DNA from: Calothrix sp. HK-06
GTDB lineage: Bacteria > Cyanobacteriota > Cyanobacteriia > Cyanobacteriales > Nostocaceae
DNA: 54,318 nt
Assembly (NCBI RefSeq): GCF_001904745.1
Contig: NZ_MRCD01000063.1
Coordinates: 1-54,318 of the forward strand
Direction of reading: 5' to 3'
Position 1 is the stretch's first letter; the number at the start of each line of letters is the position of its first letter. The notes below the pieces were generated by a model, which worked only from the letters and a program-made list of their open reading frames with translations, ran no database searches and had not been told where the DNA came from. Shown here piece after piece: positions 8,619 through 16,734 of the stretch. The position numbers were made by a program, and so were the translations under genes.

Positions 8619-9146
8619 ATGGATAGTGCAATTCTGCCATCGACGTTGATGCTTACGATACTTTTACTGGTTGGGCAATTCTTTTTTATCCGTGCCTCAA
8701 CTAAAGACCGTACCGAAACAGCACAACTAACTTCAAAGCAACAAGAAGCAATACTTTTGCCGCAGTTGAAGGAATATTTCCAAGCGCGGTCTTACCGAGT
8801 GGCAGCGGTAGACCCGGGCCAAAACCAAGTTTCCTTTGAAGGTTTTGTCCGACCTAGCCTGTTTTTAGCAGTGTTCCTAACGCTTCTATCTACTGTCGGT
8901 ACATTATGCCTTGCCTTGGTTTTGTCGCAGCTTTTTCCGAATATCGGCGCCCTCAGTTTGGGGTTGCTGCTTCTCGCGCCTTTAAGTGGATTATTTTATT
9001 GGAGAAAAGCTGGAAGGCTTGAGAAAGTTTTGCTTCGGGTTGAACCGACATCTAGCAATGAAACTTTCCCAAGCCGAATAACTGTAGTTGCTCATCGTGA
9101 TGAACTTATCCAGTTACGAGAAGCACTACAGTTAGAAGATGTTTGA
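8619..9146 (+). CDS. Cofactor assembly of complex C subunit B (CCB-type)
   Basis: A 175-residue membrane protein. It resembles the cyanobacterial DUF3529/CCB family, whose plastid members attach the covalent heme c(i) to cytochrome b6. Visible features are an N-terminal membrane anchor (about 8-26), a small soluble region ending in V-S-F-E-G-F-V-R-P-S, two hydrophobic spans (about 85-128), and a cytosolic tail with W-R-K-A-G-R. If the assignment is right it acts at the thylakoid membrane in b6f maturation. It follows a PadR regulator closely. I am sure of the family resemblance, less of the exact CCB subunit. Confidence 0.8.
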   Translation: MDSAILPSTLMLTILLLVGQFFFIRASTKDRTETAQLTSKQQEAILLPQLKEYFQARSYRVAAVDPGQNQVSFEGFVRPSLFLAVFLTLLSTVGTLCLALVLSQLFPNIGALSLGLLLLAPLSGLFYWRKAGRLEKVLLRVEPTSSNETFPSRITVVAHRDELIQLREALQLEDV

Positions 9147-9541
9147 ATAAATAGTGTTTCTCAGATTTTACTCGTTCAGATTGTTTAGGCAAGTGCTTAA
9201 TTTAATCGTCTCGACAAACCTGTGAAAATTACAAGTGCGAGCAAATATGATTCTCCATGATGTCACATCGTGGAGAATCAATTGTACTTACGGTAGAATG
9301 GCGCCATTATGTAACGACAGCGATTTGGGCAACGTTTATAAAGGCGATTATTTCACCCGTTGTAGCCCTTACATTAGTCACTTTAAGGCTTTCGGGGTGT
9401 TAACAAAATTGTAATATGGCTGGCAAGCAAGCTACATGATTAAGAAAAAATAAATTTTTAAATAAAGGTCGCCTTTTTGCCAGTTAATTATTGTCAATGA
9501 CCAGAAATATCAACTGTCCTTGACATTTGGTAATTGATTTT
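9147..9541. other. Intergenic region with one strong hairpin
   Basis: About 395 bp between convergent genes with no convincing open frame. It contains the strong inverted repeat at 9249-9279. The rest, including a GGCGCC site near 9302, shows no structure I can name. Confidence 0.4.
9249..9279. terminator. 14-bp inverted repeat, probable terminator
   Basis: GATTCTCCATGATG (9249-9262) pairs with CATCGTGGAGAATC (9266-9279) with a 3-nt loop and one T/G wobble position. It lies about 100 bp after the CCB-type gene. Only a weak T-rich tail (AATTGTACTT) follows, so it may instead be an RNA processing or palindromic repeat element. Confidence 0.45.
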
Positions 9542-9859
9542 TTATCTACCTGCGATAGCCAGTACCTCCTGCCCCGAAGGAGGCTCCAATGTTCTTAGGC
9601 TAGGAAATAGAAAATGATTCTCTTCAACGTATTGAGCACCGAACAAACCTTTTTCAGCCCAAAAGTATCGGTCTGTAGTATGTTCGTTACGCTTTACGAG
9701 TAACAAAGCAGGTGGCAGAATACCTTCGGTTTGTATGAACCTTCTGGCTGCCGTTACAGGTTTCTCCTCACCGCTGTCGATGCTATATTGAGGCACGTGC
9801 TCAAGAATTCGCCGTCCTTCCTGGCGCCTACGGCTCTTCCGCTTGCGTCTCCTTGCCAA
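9542..9859 (-). CDS. DUF3155 domain protein
   Basis: A 105-residue cyanobacterial protein of the DUF3155 family, function unknown. It has an extremely basic N-terminus (A-R-R-R-K-R-K-S-R-R-R), then the conserved I-L-E-H-V-P-Q-Y-S-I-D-S-G-E-E-K-P-V-T-A-A-R block and the W-A-E-K-G-L-F-G-A-Q-Y-V-E-E-N-H-F-L-F-P-S-L segment. I place the start at the TTG at 9859. It has a perfect AGGAGG 8 nt upstream and gives the family N-terminus. The longer frame from the TTG at 9880 would begin in front of the ribosome binding site. The basic N-terminus suggests nucleic-acid binding, which is inference only. Confidence 0.85.
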   Translation of the reverse strand: MARRRKRKSRRRQEGRRILEHVPQYSIDSGEEKPVTAARRFIQTEGILPPALLLVKRNEHTTDRYFWAEKGLFGAQYVEENHFLFPSLRTLEPPSGQEVLAIAGR

Positions 9860-10178
9860 GCTAAATTCCTCCTCTTTCAAGCAAAAAGATTGTAGTTATA
9901 GCTACAAAATCCGTCGTAATTATAAAATTTATAAATTAAAAAATCAACTGTTTTTAAGTAAATGATACAACTCTTTAGGACAAGGCGTAAAACTTTTTTA
10001 GTAGAAATGTTCAAAAATAATACCGGAGCAGGTTGATAAATTGAGATTGATAACAAAAATATCGTCGGTTCAGAAGGTGTAACCTATGCCTGGGCCAGTT
10101 AACAGAATAATCCGGAGAGCGTTATTATTGTTAAGTACCTTTGTGGCTTGGAGTGTAATTGCCAAGCAGTAGCTAAAA

Positions 10179-11483
10179 ATGTTAATGTCCGCCAGTACGG
10201 AGTTTATTGCTCTGGTAAGGGAGCAGATGGCGCTGTTGGCCCAAGGGCTGGGAGCATCTTTGAGTATTTTATATTTGACTACTGAACTTGTTGAAGCCCA
10301 TGTGACTGAGGCAAAATTAGTTCCTGTGGTGATTTTCCCCGAAACAGCAGCGATAATCGGCGCCGATACAAACGAGGATGATTTAAACACTTTTAGTTCT
10401 TTAGTACGGAATAACGCGACAGACAGTAGTACTGACGATAGTACACATAATGTAAATGCGATTTTTCTACCTAATATAGATAATATAGATAACCAGTTGG
10501 TTTTGCCGTTGGTTCATGAAAATATGATGTTGGGCGTTTTAGTGACAACGTGTACTCTTGGAAGAATGTGGAATGAACAAGAGCGAGGCGAAATTAAACG
10601 GGTTGTACAAACGCTGGCAATAGCGTGCATTTTAGACCAGAAACGAGCCTGGTTGCATTCTCAGTTACATTCGTCTCAAATTATTCAGGAAAAACAGCAA
10701 GATTTACTAGATAGCTTGTTACATCAATTTCGTAACCCGTTAACTGCATTACGAACTTTTGGCAAATTATTAATGAAGCGGTTGCAACCAGGAGACAGGA
10801 ATCGTGAGGTTGCTACATCGATTGTGCGTGAAAGCGACCGTTTGCAGGAATTGCTTCAGAAATTTGATGAAGTGATTGATTTAAGAGCCTCCGAATTTGC
10901 TCCTCTGCTACAGTCTAATAAACAATTACAAGCGTCGGCACCTTCATCAAATTCACCAAGAAGAGCATTATTATTACCTGGCTCAGATGAACTAGAAACT
11001 GATTGCGATGTTAGAGATATACTTTTACCGCTATTAGACTCTGCAAATGCCATTGCTGCGGAGCGAGGTTTACAGTTAATTAGTAATATACCAAGTCAGT
11101 TGCCTTTGTTACGAGCGTCGAGTAAAGCGTTGCGCGAAGTTTTCAGCAATATTATTGATAATGCTTTGAAATATACTCCTAGTGGAGGAAAAGTTTTAGT
11201 TGAAGCGGGACTTTCTAAGGGGAATATGCAAGGAGTAGAGATTAGTGATACGGGGCCAGGTATTCCACAACAAGATTTAGAGCATCTTGGTGAACGTCAT
11301 TACCGAGGGGTGCAAGCGCAAACAGATATTCCAGGAACAGGATTAGGTATTTCTATTGCTCAACAGTTAATAGAGCAAATGCAGGGCGAAATTCAAGTAA
11401 TAAGCCCTGCAATTAATTCAGTAATTAAATCGGAAGACATTGTAGGAACCACTTTTATTGTATGGTTGCTAGTTGCTTTGTAA
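10179..11483 (+). CDS. Sensor histidine kinase with N-terminal GAF-like domain
   Basis: A 434-residue cytoplasmic kinase. Residues about 5-155 form a GAF-like sensor region with a poorly conserved, Asp/Thr-rich loop near 62-92. The HisKA dimerisation helix carries the phospho-accepting His at 182 (L-H-Q-F-R-N-P-L). The HATPase domain follows with N box N-I-I-D-N-A-L-K-Y-T-P-S-G-G, G1 box D-T-G-P-G-I-P, the F-box variant E-R-H-Y-R-G, and G2 box G-T-G-L-G-I-S-I. No membrane span. No response regulator is adjacent, so the partner is unknown. It is divergent from DUF3155. The ATG at 10179 has an in-frame alternative two codons later. Confidence 0.92.
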   Translation: MLMSASTEFIALVREQMALLAQGLGASLSILYLTTELVEAHVTEAKLVPVVIFPETAAIIGADTNEDDLNTFSSLVRNNATDSSTDDSTHNVNAIFLPNIDNIDNQLVLPLVHENMMLGVLVTTCTLGRMWNEQERGEIKRVVQTLAIACILDQKRAWLHSQLHSSQIIQEKQQDLLDSLLHQFRNPLTALRTFGKLLMKRLQPGDRNREVATSIVRESDRLQELLQKFDEVIDLRASEFAPLLQSNKQLQASAPSSNSPRRALLLPGSDELETDCDVRDILLPLLDSANAIAAERGLQLISNIPSQLPLLRASSKALREVFSNIIDNALKYTPSGGKVLVEAGLSKGNMQGVEISDTGPGIPQQDLEHLGERHYRGVQAQTDIPGTGLGISIAQQLIEQMQGEIQVISPAINSVIKSEDIVGTTFIVWLLVAL

Positions 11484-11484
11484 G

Positions 11485-11502
11485 TTGGGCGTACTGCCCA
11501 CC
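11485..11502. terminator. Hairpin between convergent kinase and SLH genes
   Basis: TTGGGC/GCCCAC-type inverted repeat (TGGGC, loop GTACT, GCCCA) in the 23-bp gap between two convergent stop codons. The sequence GCCCACCTTACT recurs after sir at 22301-22320, so it is also a member of a dispersed repeat family. Confidence 0.5.
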
Positions 11503-11506
11503 TTAC

Positions 11507-12760
11507 TTATTTGAGGGAAATCTGCAAGTTTTGACCGATAGTCATTTGGAGGTCGGTGTCGGGGTCGATAACAATTAGGTCAACGCTCTTTCTACCAAAA
11601 AAGGCGCCGATTAAACCACCAATTGCTGCACCACCAAGAACTTCTTCTGTTGCGATAGCGCGGTCACCAGTTACGGCAGAAACTGCGGCTGCTGCTCCGG
11701 CACCTAATGCTGCATTTTTAAGTGCAGAACCAATGCGACTACCTTTTTCGATTCTTTGGGTTTTGGTAATTGCTTCAGACTGAGCAGTAATTTTATATTC
11801 TTGACCAGTAGTAGTTACTAATTTATCTGCTATAAATTGCGAACCTTTTTTACCTTTAACTGGTTTGAGTTGACCGATTACTTGGCTACCCGCAGGAATT
11901 ACAATTGTACCTCTATCGGTGACTACGTTTTGAGCAACTGTTAAAGTTAAAGGCGCCGTTTCATCTTGAGTCACAAGAATTTTTTCTGCCTTGTCGTATT
12001 TAACTGGAATTGTAGTACCTTGAGGAATTACAACAGCTACAGGAGGTTTTTCAACTTCGTTAAGTGCGACTATATATGGCGAGTTGATGGCAGCAACCTG
12101 ATTAGTGCTAACTAATGCTTGGTAAATAAATGCTGCTACTTGAGCGCGGGTTGCTACTTGCTCAGGGTTAAGGAACTGAACATTAGGATAGTTAACTACA
12201 ATTCGGTTTTCTGTTGCTGCTGCAATTGGTGAGCGAGCATAATTTGCAATATTTGTAGAATCGTTAAAGGTTTGTAGTGTGGTTTCAACGTTACCTTGAG
12301 GACTAAATTCTAAGCCATTAGCTAGTGAAACTAATACTTGTTGGCGAGGAATTTGTTCTTCTGGAGCGAAACGGTTATTAGGATATCCAGCTAAAAAGCC
12401 TGTAGCGTAAGCTTGTTGAATTGCACTTGCTGCCCAGTAATTGCTACGTACATCTGAAAATCTTGGGCTTTGGCGAATTTGATTTTTCGGGAAAGCTTTG
12501 TTTATCATCGCTGCGAACTGAGCGCGCGTTACTGGAGCTTGTGGACGGAATGAACCATCAGGAAATCCAGCGATAATATTACGTTGCGCTAATTGTTGAA
12601 TGAACTGCGCTGCCCAATAATCGGACTGTACATCAGTAAACGTAGTTGCTGTTTGAGCGAATGATGGCGCTGATACGACCATTGGGGCAATTGTACCTGC
12701 GGTAATACCCATAGCCATGAATGCTGCCATACCCGATGATAAACGATTTCTGCGTGCCAT
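11507..12760 (-). CDS. SLH-domain exported protein with C-terminal glycine zipper
   Basis: A 417-residue exported protein. The start is the ATG at 12760: it has a perfect GGGGAG site 8 nt upstream and begins with M-A-R-R before the signal peptide (cleavage near S-F-A-Q, about residue 36). Three S-layer homology repeats follow (about 40-210), each with the F-x-D-V-x-x-x-Y-W-A or G-Y-P-x-x-x-F pattern; these bind cell-wall pyrocatechol or pyruvylated polymers in other bacteria. The C-terminal half has a beta-rich stretch with I-P-A-G-S-Q-V-I-G-Q-L (VirB10/TrbI-like) and a hydrophobic Gly/Ala zipper near 340-375. The C-terminal half is paralogous to the next gene. Confidence 0.88.
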   Translation of the reverse strand: MARRNRLSSGMAAFMAMGITAGTIAPMVVSAPSFAQTATTFTDVQSDYWAAQFIQQLAQRNIIAGFPDGSFRPQAPVTRAQFAAMINKAFPKNQIRQSPRFSDVRSNYWAASAIQQAYATGFLAGYPNNRFAPEEQIPRQQVLVSLANGLEFSPQGNVETTLQTFNDSTNIANYARSPIAAATENRIVVNYPNVQFLNPEQVATRAQVAAFIYQALVSTNQVAAINSPYIVALNEVEKPPVAVVIPQGTTIPVKYDKAEKILVTQDETAPLTLTVAQNVVTDRGTIVIPAGSQVIGQLKPVKGKKGSQFIADKLVTTTGQEYKITAQSEAITKTQRIEKGSRIGSALKNAALGAGAAAAVSAVTGDRAIATEEVLGGAAIGGLIGAFFGRKSVDLIVIDPDTDLQMTIGQNLQISLK

Positions 12761-13318
12761 TTTTTTATTTCTCCCCAACACTTTTTGCTTTTGTTTGTTA
12801 ATTAATTTGACTTTTTTGGGCTTTGAATGTTCCAATTGTTACGCTAATTTCAGTAATGTCATTTAGATGTAATTATTAAATGAAGTACTGAAGATATGAA
12901 TACCAAACCTGCTTATTAAAGATATTAAAAAATATCCATTTGCAGTTTTAGAAAGCAAACATTTGCATTCAATGCAATTACAATGGTTTTTGATATAATG
13001 GTTTTGGTAGATTATCAAGTTTTGTTCGCTTTATCTAAACTAGTTGGCAAAATCTAATATCAATAAAGCCGTTAGTTTAAATTAGAAGATGTAGAAACCG
13101 GGTTTCTATCCAAAATTTTCATTATAGATATTGAAAAAGAAACTCAATTTCTAAAACTCTTTTTCTGAGCCTGATATATTGAATGACGCAGTATAAAAAA
13201 AATAGTTGCATGGCTATGAAAAAATTTTGAGCTTATACCAATAATTAAGCGGTCGTCTCTGTTGAGTACGACCGCTGCTTTCTAGGGATGTTAAAAGTCA
13301 CGTGCGCGGGTTGAGGTG
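12761..13318. other. Intergenic region with palindromic repeat
   Basis: About 560 bp between two leftward paralogues. The first part is the SLH gene leader, including an in-frame but unlikely upstream extension to 12835. The palindrome AGAAACCGGGTTTCT is at 13093-13107; the same sequence recurs at 46924. The rest is AT-rich with no open frame. Confidence 0.45.
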
Positions 13319-14014
13319 TTATCTGTTGTTTAAAGATACAGTCAACGGACCAGTTAGTCTTAACGTCAAGTCTCTTTCTGTATCTATAGATATTACTTCA
13401 GCATCACTACGACGTAGTAAGATACTCGCTAAGGCGCCTGCACCACCACCAGCTAATAACTCACCAATTTCAATCTTTCTGTTACCTGTAATCAATCCGA
13501 TAATAGCACCGGCGCCTGCACCGTATGCCGCATCTGTGAGAATTTGACCAGTATTAGAACTTTTTGTGATTTTCTCTGTACGAGTAACAATATTCGATTC
13601 TGCGTAGATTTCTTGCTTGCGTCCATTCGGAAACTCGATTTCGCGCGCGACAAATTGGGCACCTTTTTGAGAGTTTCTATTAGCTGGCTGAACTTTACCT
13701 CTAATTTTACTGTCGCGAGGAATCAATACATTTCCTCTACTATCAGTAATGTTATTAGGTACTGTAAGGGTAATATCTACAGTTTCATCTTTGGATAGAA
13801 TAATTTTATCTTTTTCGTATGTAGTTGGAATTCTTGCTCCGGAACTAATTGTAATGTCACGGTTATAGTTATAATTACCACCGTTTCTTGGTTGCCCAAT
13901 TCTATACTGAGCGTTAGCTGGTGACAATATAAATATAGGAGCAACTGTACCTGTGGTAATTGCCATTGCCATCATGGCAGCAGCACCAGATTTCCAACGG
14001 CGAAGGCTTTTCAT
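13319..14014 (-). CDS. Exported glycine-zipper protein, paralogue of SLH protein C-terminus
   Basis: A 231-residue exported protein with a signal peptide (cleavage near A-N-A-Q, about residue 36) very similar to that of the SLH gene downstream. Residues about 55-150 carry the same beta-rich module: I-P-T-T-Y-E-K-D-K, L-S-K-D-E-T-V-D-I-T-L-T-V, I-P-R-D-S-K-I-R-G-K-V. Residues about 160-200 are a Gly/Ala-rich hydrophobic zipper able to insert in a membrane. It lacks the SLH repeats. The two genes therefore look like a duplication with gain or loss of SLH domains. Function unknown; an envelope role is inferred. Confidence 0.82.
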   Translation of the reverse strand: MKSLRRWKSGAAAMMAMAITTGTVAPIFILSPANAQYRIGQPRNGGNYNYNRDITISSGARIPTTYEKDKIILSKDETVDITLTVPNNITDSRGNVLIPRDSKIRGKVQPANRNSQKGAQFVAREIEFPNGRKQEIYAESNIVTRTEKITKSSNTGQILTDAAYGAGAGAIIGLITGNRKIEIGELLAGGGAGALASILLRRSDAEVISIDTERDLTLRLTGPLTVSLNNR

Positions 14015-14196
14015 TTTTAGGTTTCCTCAACTTCTGAGCGTTAAATTTATTGACGTGGAGGTACTGACGAAAGTTTCTAGTATTTTTACAACCTGTCTTA
14101 CGATATATATCTATTGAATTTAATTTTTGAATAACTGCTAAGACGTAACTATTGTAAAGTTGTTCCAAAACATCAGAGCTAACTAGTTTATTTACC

Positions 14197-14601
14197 TTAT
14201 TCAATTAGATAGCTATACCAACCAGTTTCACCGTCACTATTCTTTTGTGGTTGCAGCAGGCGCCATGTCTTGCCTTCCTTTTGTAACTGCATGTAAACTT
14301 CAAATGGCTTTTTAGGCTGCGTCAGTTCGCGCTCGCTCAGTTTTAAAGATAAATCGTAAGTTCCTTTAACTATGTAAGCAGGTAAGGTGTTGATTATTTT
14401 AGATTGTAGCTGTTTAATTGCTAGATGCTTGACATTAAATCCTTTCACATCTAATTCTAGCTGTTTACTAAGCTGCTGTTGAGTTTGCTCTAGTTGAACT
14501 GCAATGGCTTTTTTGACCAATTTGTTTGTCGGTGTCAATGGGTTACTGTTACATCCGCTTAGTAACACTACCATCACAGCTATTACAATTAACCGAACCA
14601 T
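14197..14601 (-). CDS. Putative lipoprotein, conserved hypothetical
   Basis: A 134-residue protein with a lipoprotein signal peptide and lipobox L-L-S-G-C about 17 residues from the N-terminus, so it should be lipid-anchored in the envelope. The remainder alternates amphipathic helix and beta segments with no known domain. I chose the ATG at 14601, which has GGAG 8 nt upstream; the GTG two codons earlier is too close to that site. It is leftward and followed by the glycine-zipper gene, from which it is separated by about 180 bp. Function unknown. Confidence 0.75.
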   Translation of the reverse strand: MVRLIVIAVMVVLLSGCNSNPLTPTNKLVKKAIAVQLEQTQQQLSKQLELDVKGFNVKHLAIKQLQSKIINTLPAYIVKGTYDLSLKLSERELTQPKKPFEVYMQLQKEGKTWRLLQPQKNSDGETGWYSYLIE

Positions 14602-14697
14602 TATCACTGCTCCTTTTTTAAGACTTACATCTTAATAATAAGGGACAAAAATATACAGGCACCTGCCTGAATGGTTTGCTTTAAAATCGCTTTAAAA

Positions 14698-14771
14698 CGA
14701 GCGTGGCAGGACTCGAACCTGCGGCAGACGGATTAGAAATCCGTTACTCTATCCAGCTGAGTTACACGCCC
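14698..14771 (-). tRNA. tRNA-Arg (anticodon UCU)
   Basis: A 74-nt cloverleaf on the minus strand. The 7-bp acceptor stem GGGCGTG/CACGCTC has one G-U pair, with discriminator G at 14698. The D arm contains AGCTGGATAGAGT. The anticodon stem ACGGA/TCCGT frames loop TTTCTAA with anticodon TCT. The T arm is GCAGG-TTCGAGT-CCTGC. The CCA end is not encoded. It reads AGA codons. Confidence 0.96.
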
Positions 14772-15062
14772 AGTCTACAATAAAAAGATTTTACATCAAT
14801 ATTAAAAAAAAAGCAATAGGATATTGTAAATTTTAGTCAAGACTAAAATCTAGGTGTAAGATATATTATTACTTATATAATCACAGCATAGCATTGATGA
14901 GGCACCGGGTGGATAGTCAGGTTGAATAAAAGTAAAATTGTGCTAACTTGTATCCAGTATATTGATATACAAGATACAAAGTAGACGCAATTGACTTTCA
15001 GAGTCAGTGTGCTGTTTATAAAAAATAACAATGCCCCTGTCAGGAGTGGTGAAGCGTTTGTC

Positions 15063-15722
15063 ATGTTCATTTTAAAGCGGCAGGATGTTGAAATATCAAC
15101 GATTCAGCACCCAAAGCGGGACCAGCAGGTGCCCATTCTTTATTATCAGGGGCAAACTTTTCGGTTGATAAGTGTATTTAGAGCAAATCAAGAAGAAGAA
15201 GCCAAGGCATTATGGCGTGAGTTGACCGATAATCGAGGTAAAGCTTGTATTCTTCTCGAAGAACCAGACCGTTACAGCGTTTGGGGAAAAGTCCGTCTTG
15301 AGCAATTAGGTGCAGAAACTGAAGATTCGATAAAGACAACGACTTTGCTTGTAGCTAGTATTTTATTACTACAGTCGATACATATTGATATTGAAGAATT
15401 TCTAGGCGCCCGACAAGCCGTATTATTTGAAAAAGATATGGCAGAAGTGTGTAGACAAAAGCAATATCCACAAGCATCTTCACCTGAGTTATTTAAATAT
15501 TTGTTAAACGTCAACCCATTACAGGCAGCTCAATTGCCAACCTGGCACGAAAATCATGTAGTCACATTTTTACAAGAACTGCATCGGTTGGGTAAAGTTT
15601 ATTTTGGAAACACAAACTTTGCTCATCCTGTTGTTGATAAATTACAAGAGATGTCAGAAAGTGACCGTTCGTTTTTTATAAGTTGGCTCAATCAATCGCC
15701 TGTGAATAAAATTTGGCATTAG
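15063..15722 (+). CDS. Npun_F0813 family protein
   Basis: A 219-residue cyanobacterial protein. It resembles the Npun_F0813 family, which has no established function. Distinctive segments are an N-terminal I-Q-H-P-K-R-D-Q-Q-V-P-I-L, A-L-W-R-E-L-T-D-N-R-G-K-A-C-I-L-L-E-E-P-D-R-Y-S-V-W-G-K near 60-85, and a helical C-terminal half. No signal peptide or membrane span. An open frame extends upstream to 14991, but the family-like protein begins at the ATG at 15063, so I use that. Confidence 0.78.
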   Translation: MFILKRQDVEISTIQHPKRDQQVPILYYQGQTFRLISVFRANQEEEAKALWRELTDNRGKACILLEEPDRYSVWGKVRLEQLGAETEDSIKTTTLLVASILLLQSIHIDIEEFLGARQAVLFEKDMAEVCRQKQYPQASSPELFKYLLNVNPLQAAQLPTWHENHVVTFLQELHRLGKVYFGNTNFAHPVVDKLQEMSESDRSFFISWLNQSPVNKIWH

Positions 15723-15853
15723 TGTTTAGTAGTTTTACTTAGGCTTAAGTTTGCAAAAAGCGAGTATATTGTGGGTTTAAGCGGTTTGAACTGCAAACTA
15801 TCAATCAAACTGAGTTAAAAAGACTACAACACGCATAGCACAAATAAATTAGT

Positions 15854-16732
15854 ATGAGTAACACTTATAAGAATTCGTATCCATCTACGCTGTTTTCAAC
15901 CCAGAATATCGTATTAGCTAGTCTAGGTTGGGGTGTGCTGACGCTTTTGTACTTTCTGTTATTTAGCGCTGAGGTTCCTTCTAGTGACGGGAATTTAAAG
16001 CGCGCGGATTGGTACATAATTGGTACAAATATTTTTGAAGCAGTGGCTTATCTTGGTGCAGGTGTTCTATGCTTAAGAAATTGGCGCAGCCAAGCTTTGG
16101 TGAGCAACCGCAATGTTTGGCTGTTGATGGGCATAGGTATGCTTTCTTATTTTTTAGGAGGAGTATTCTTTGGCTATACAGAAATTGTTTTAAAGCAAGA
16201 GCCATTCCCTTCAATTGGCGATGTATTTTTCGTGATTACCTATATAGTTGTGGGTTCCGCAATGATTTTAGCAGTGGCTTCGAGACGAATTAAACTAGAG
16301 TCTTGGCAGTGGATTATCATAGCGATGATTGCTATATGTGGTAGTGCGCTTGCATGGTTAATATCGAATCAACCAGTGGGTGTAGAAAAAGACAAAGTTG
16401 AAGAATGGGCAGTTCAAATTGCTCCACTATTAAACTGGTTTTATGTGATTAGTGACGTGTTGTTATTAATCATTGCTACTGCTTTACTGCTAGCATTTTG
16501 GGGTGGGCGTGTTTCTTTATCTTGGCGAATGATTGCAGCCGCAGCATTTTCGCTATATATCGCAGATATGTGGCAAAAATACGCTACTACGTGGATACAA
16601 AATTATCAAAGTGGAGGGATACTAGAAGTGTTCTATGTATGGAGTGGAGTGTTATTTGGTATGGGTGCTGTCTTAGAATATGACGCATCTCTCAATCGTT
16701 CGCGGCGCGAACGTTCAAAAAAACGAGCCTAG
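15854..16732 (+). CDS. Multi-span membrane protein, hypothetical
   Basis: A 292-residue integral membrane protein with about eight hydrophobic spans and a basic tail (R-R-E-R-S-K-K-R-A). The span pattern and the conserved loop E-P-F-P-S-I-G-D-V-F-F resemble the sensory seven-to-eight-helix regions found before GGDEF or kinase domains in cyanobacteria, but here no output domain is attached. The HTH gene starts 2 nt after its stop, so the two form a translationally coupled pair. A membrane sensor plus DNA-binding partner is a possible reading, inferred only from position. Confidence 0.7.
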   Translation: MSNTYKNSYPSTLFSTQNIVLASLGWGVLTLLYFLLFSAEVPSSDGNLKRADWYIIGTNIFEAVAYLGAGVLCLRNWRSQALVSNRNVWLLMGIGMLSYFLGGVFFGYTEIVLKQEPFPSIGDVFFVITYIVVGSAMILAVASRRIKLESWQWIIIAMIAICGSALAWLISNQPVGVEKDKVEEWAVQIAPLLNWFYVISDVLLLIIATALLLAFWGGRVSLSWRMIAAAAFSLYIADMWQKYATTWIQNYQSGGILEVFYVWSGVLFGMGAVLEYDASLNRSRRERSKKRA

Positions 16733-16734
16733 AT

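Noticed and set aside
10070-10390. 106-codon minus-strand frame at the start of the kinase gene
   Set aside because: Overlaps the kinase N-terminus and its promoter; low-complexity, no ribosome binding site, no family.
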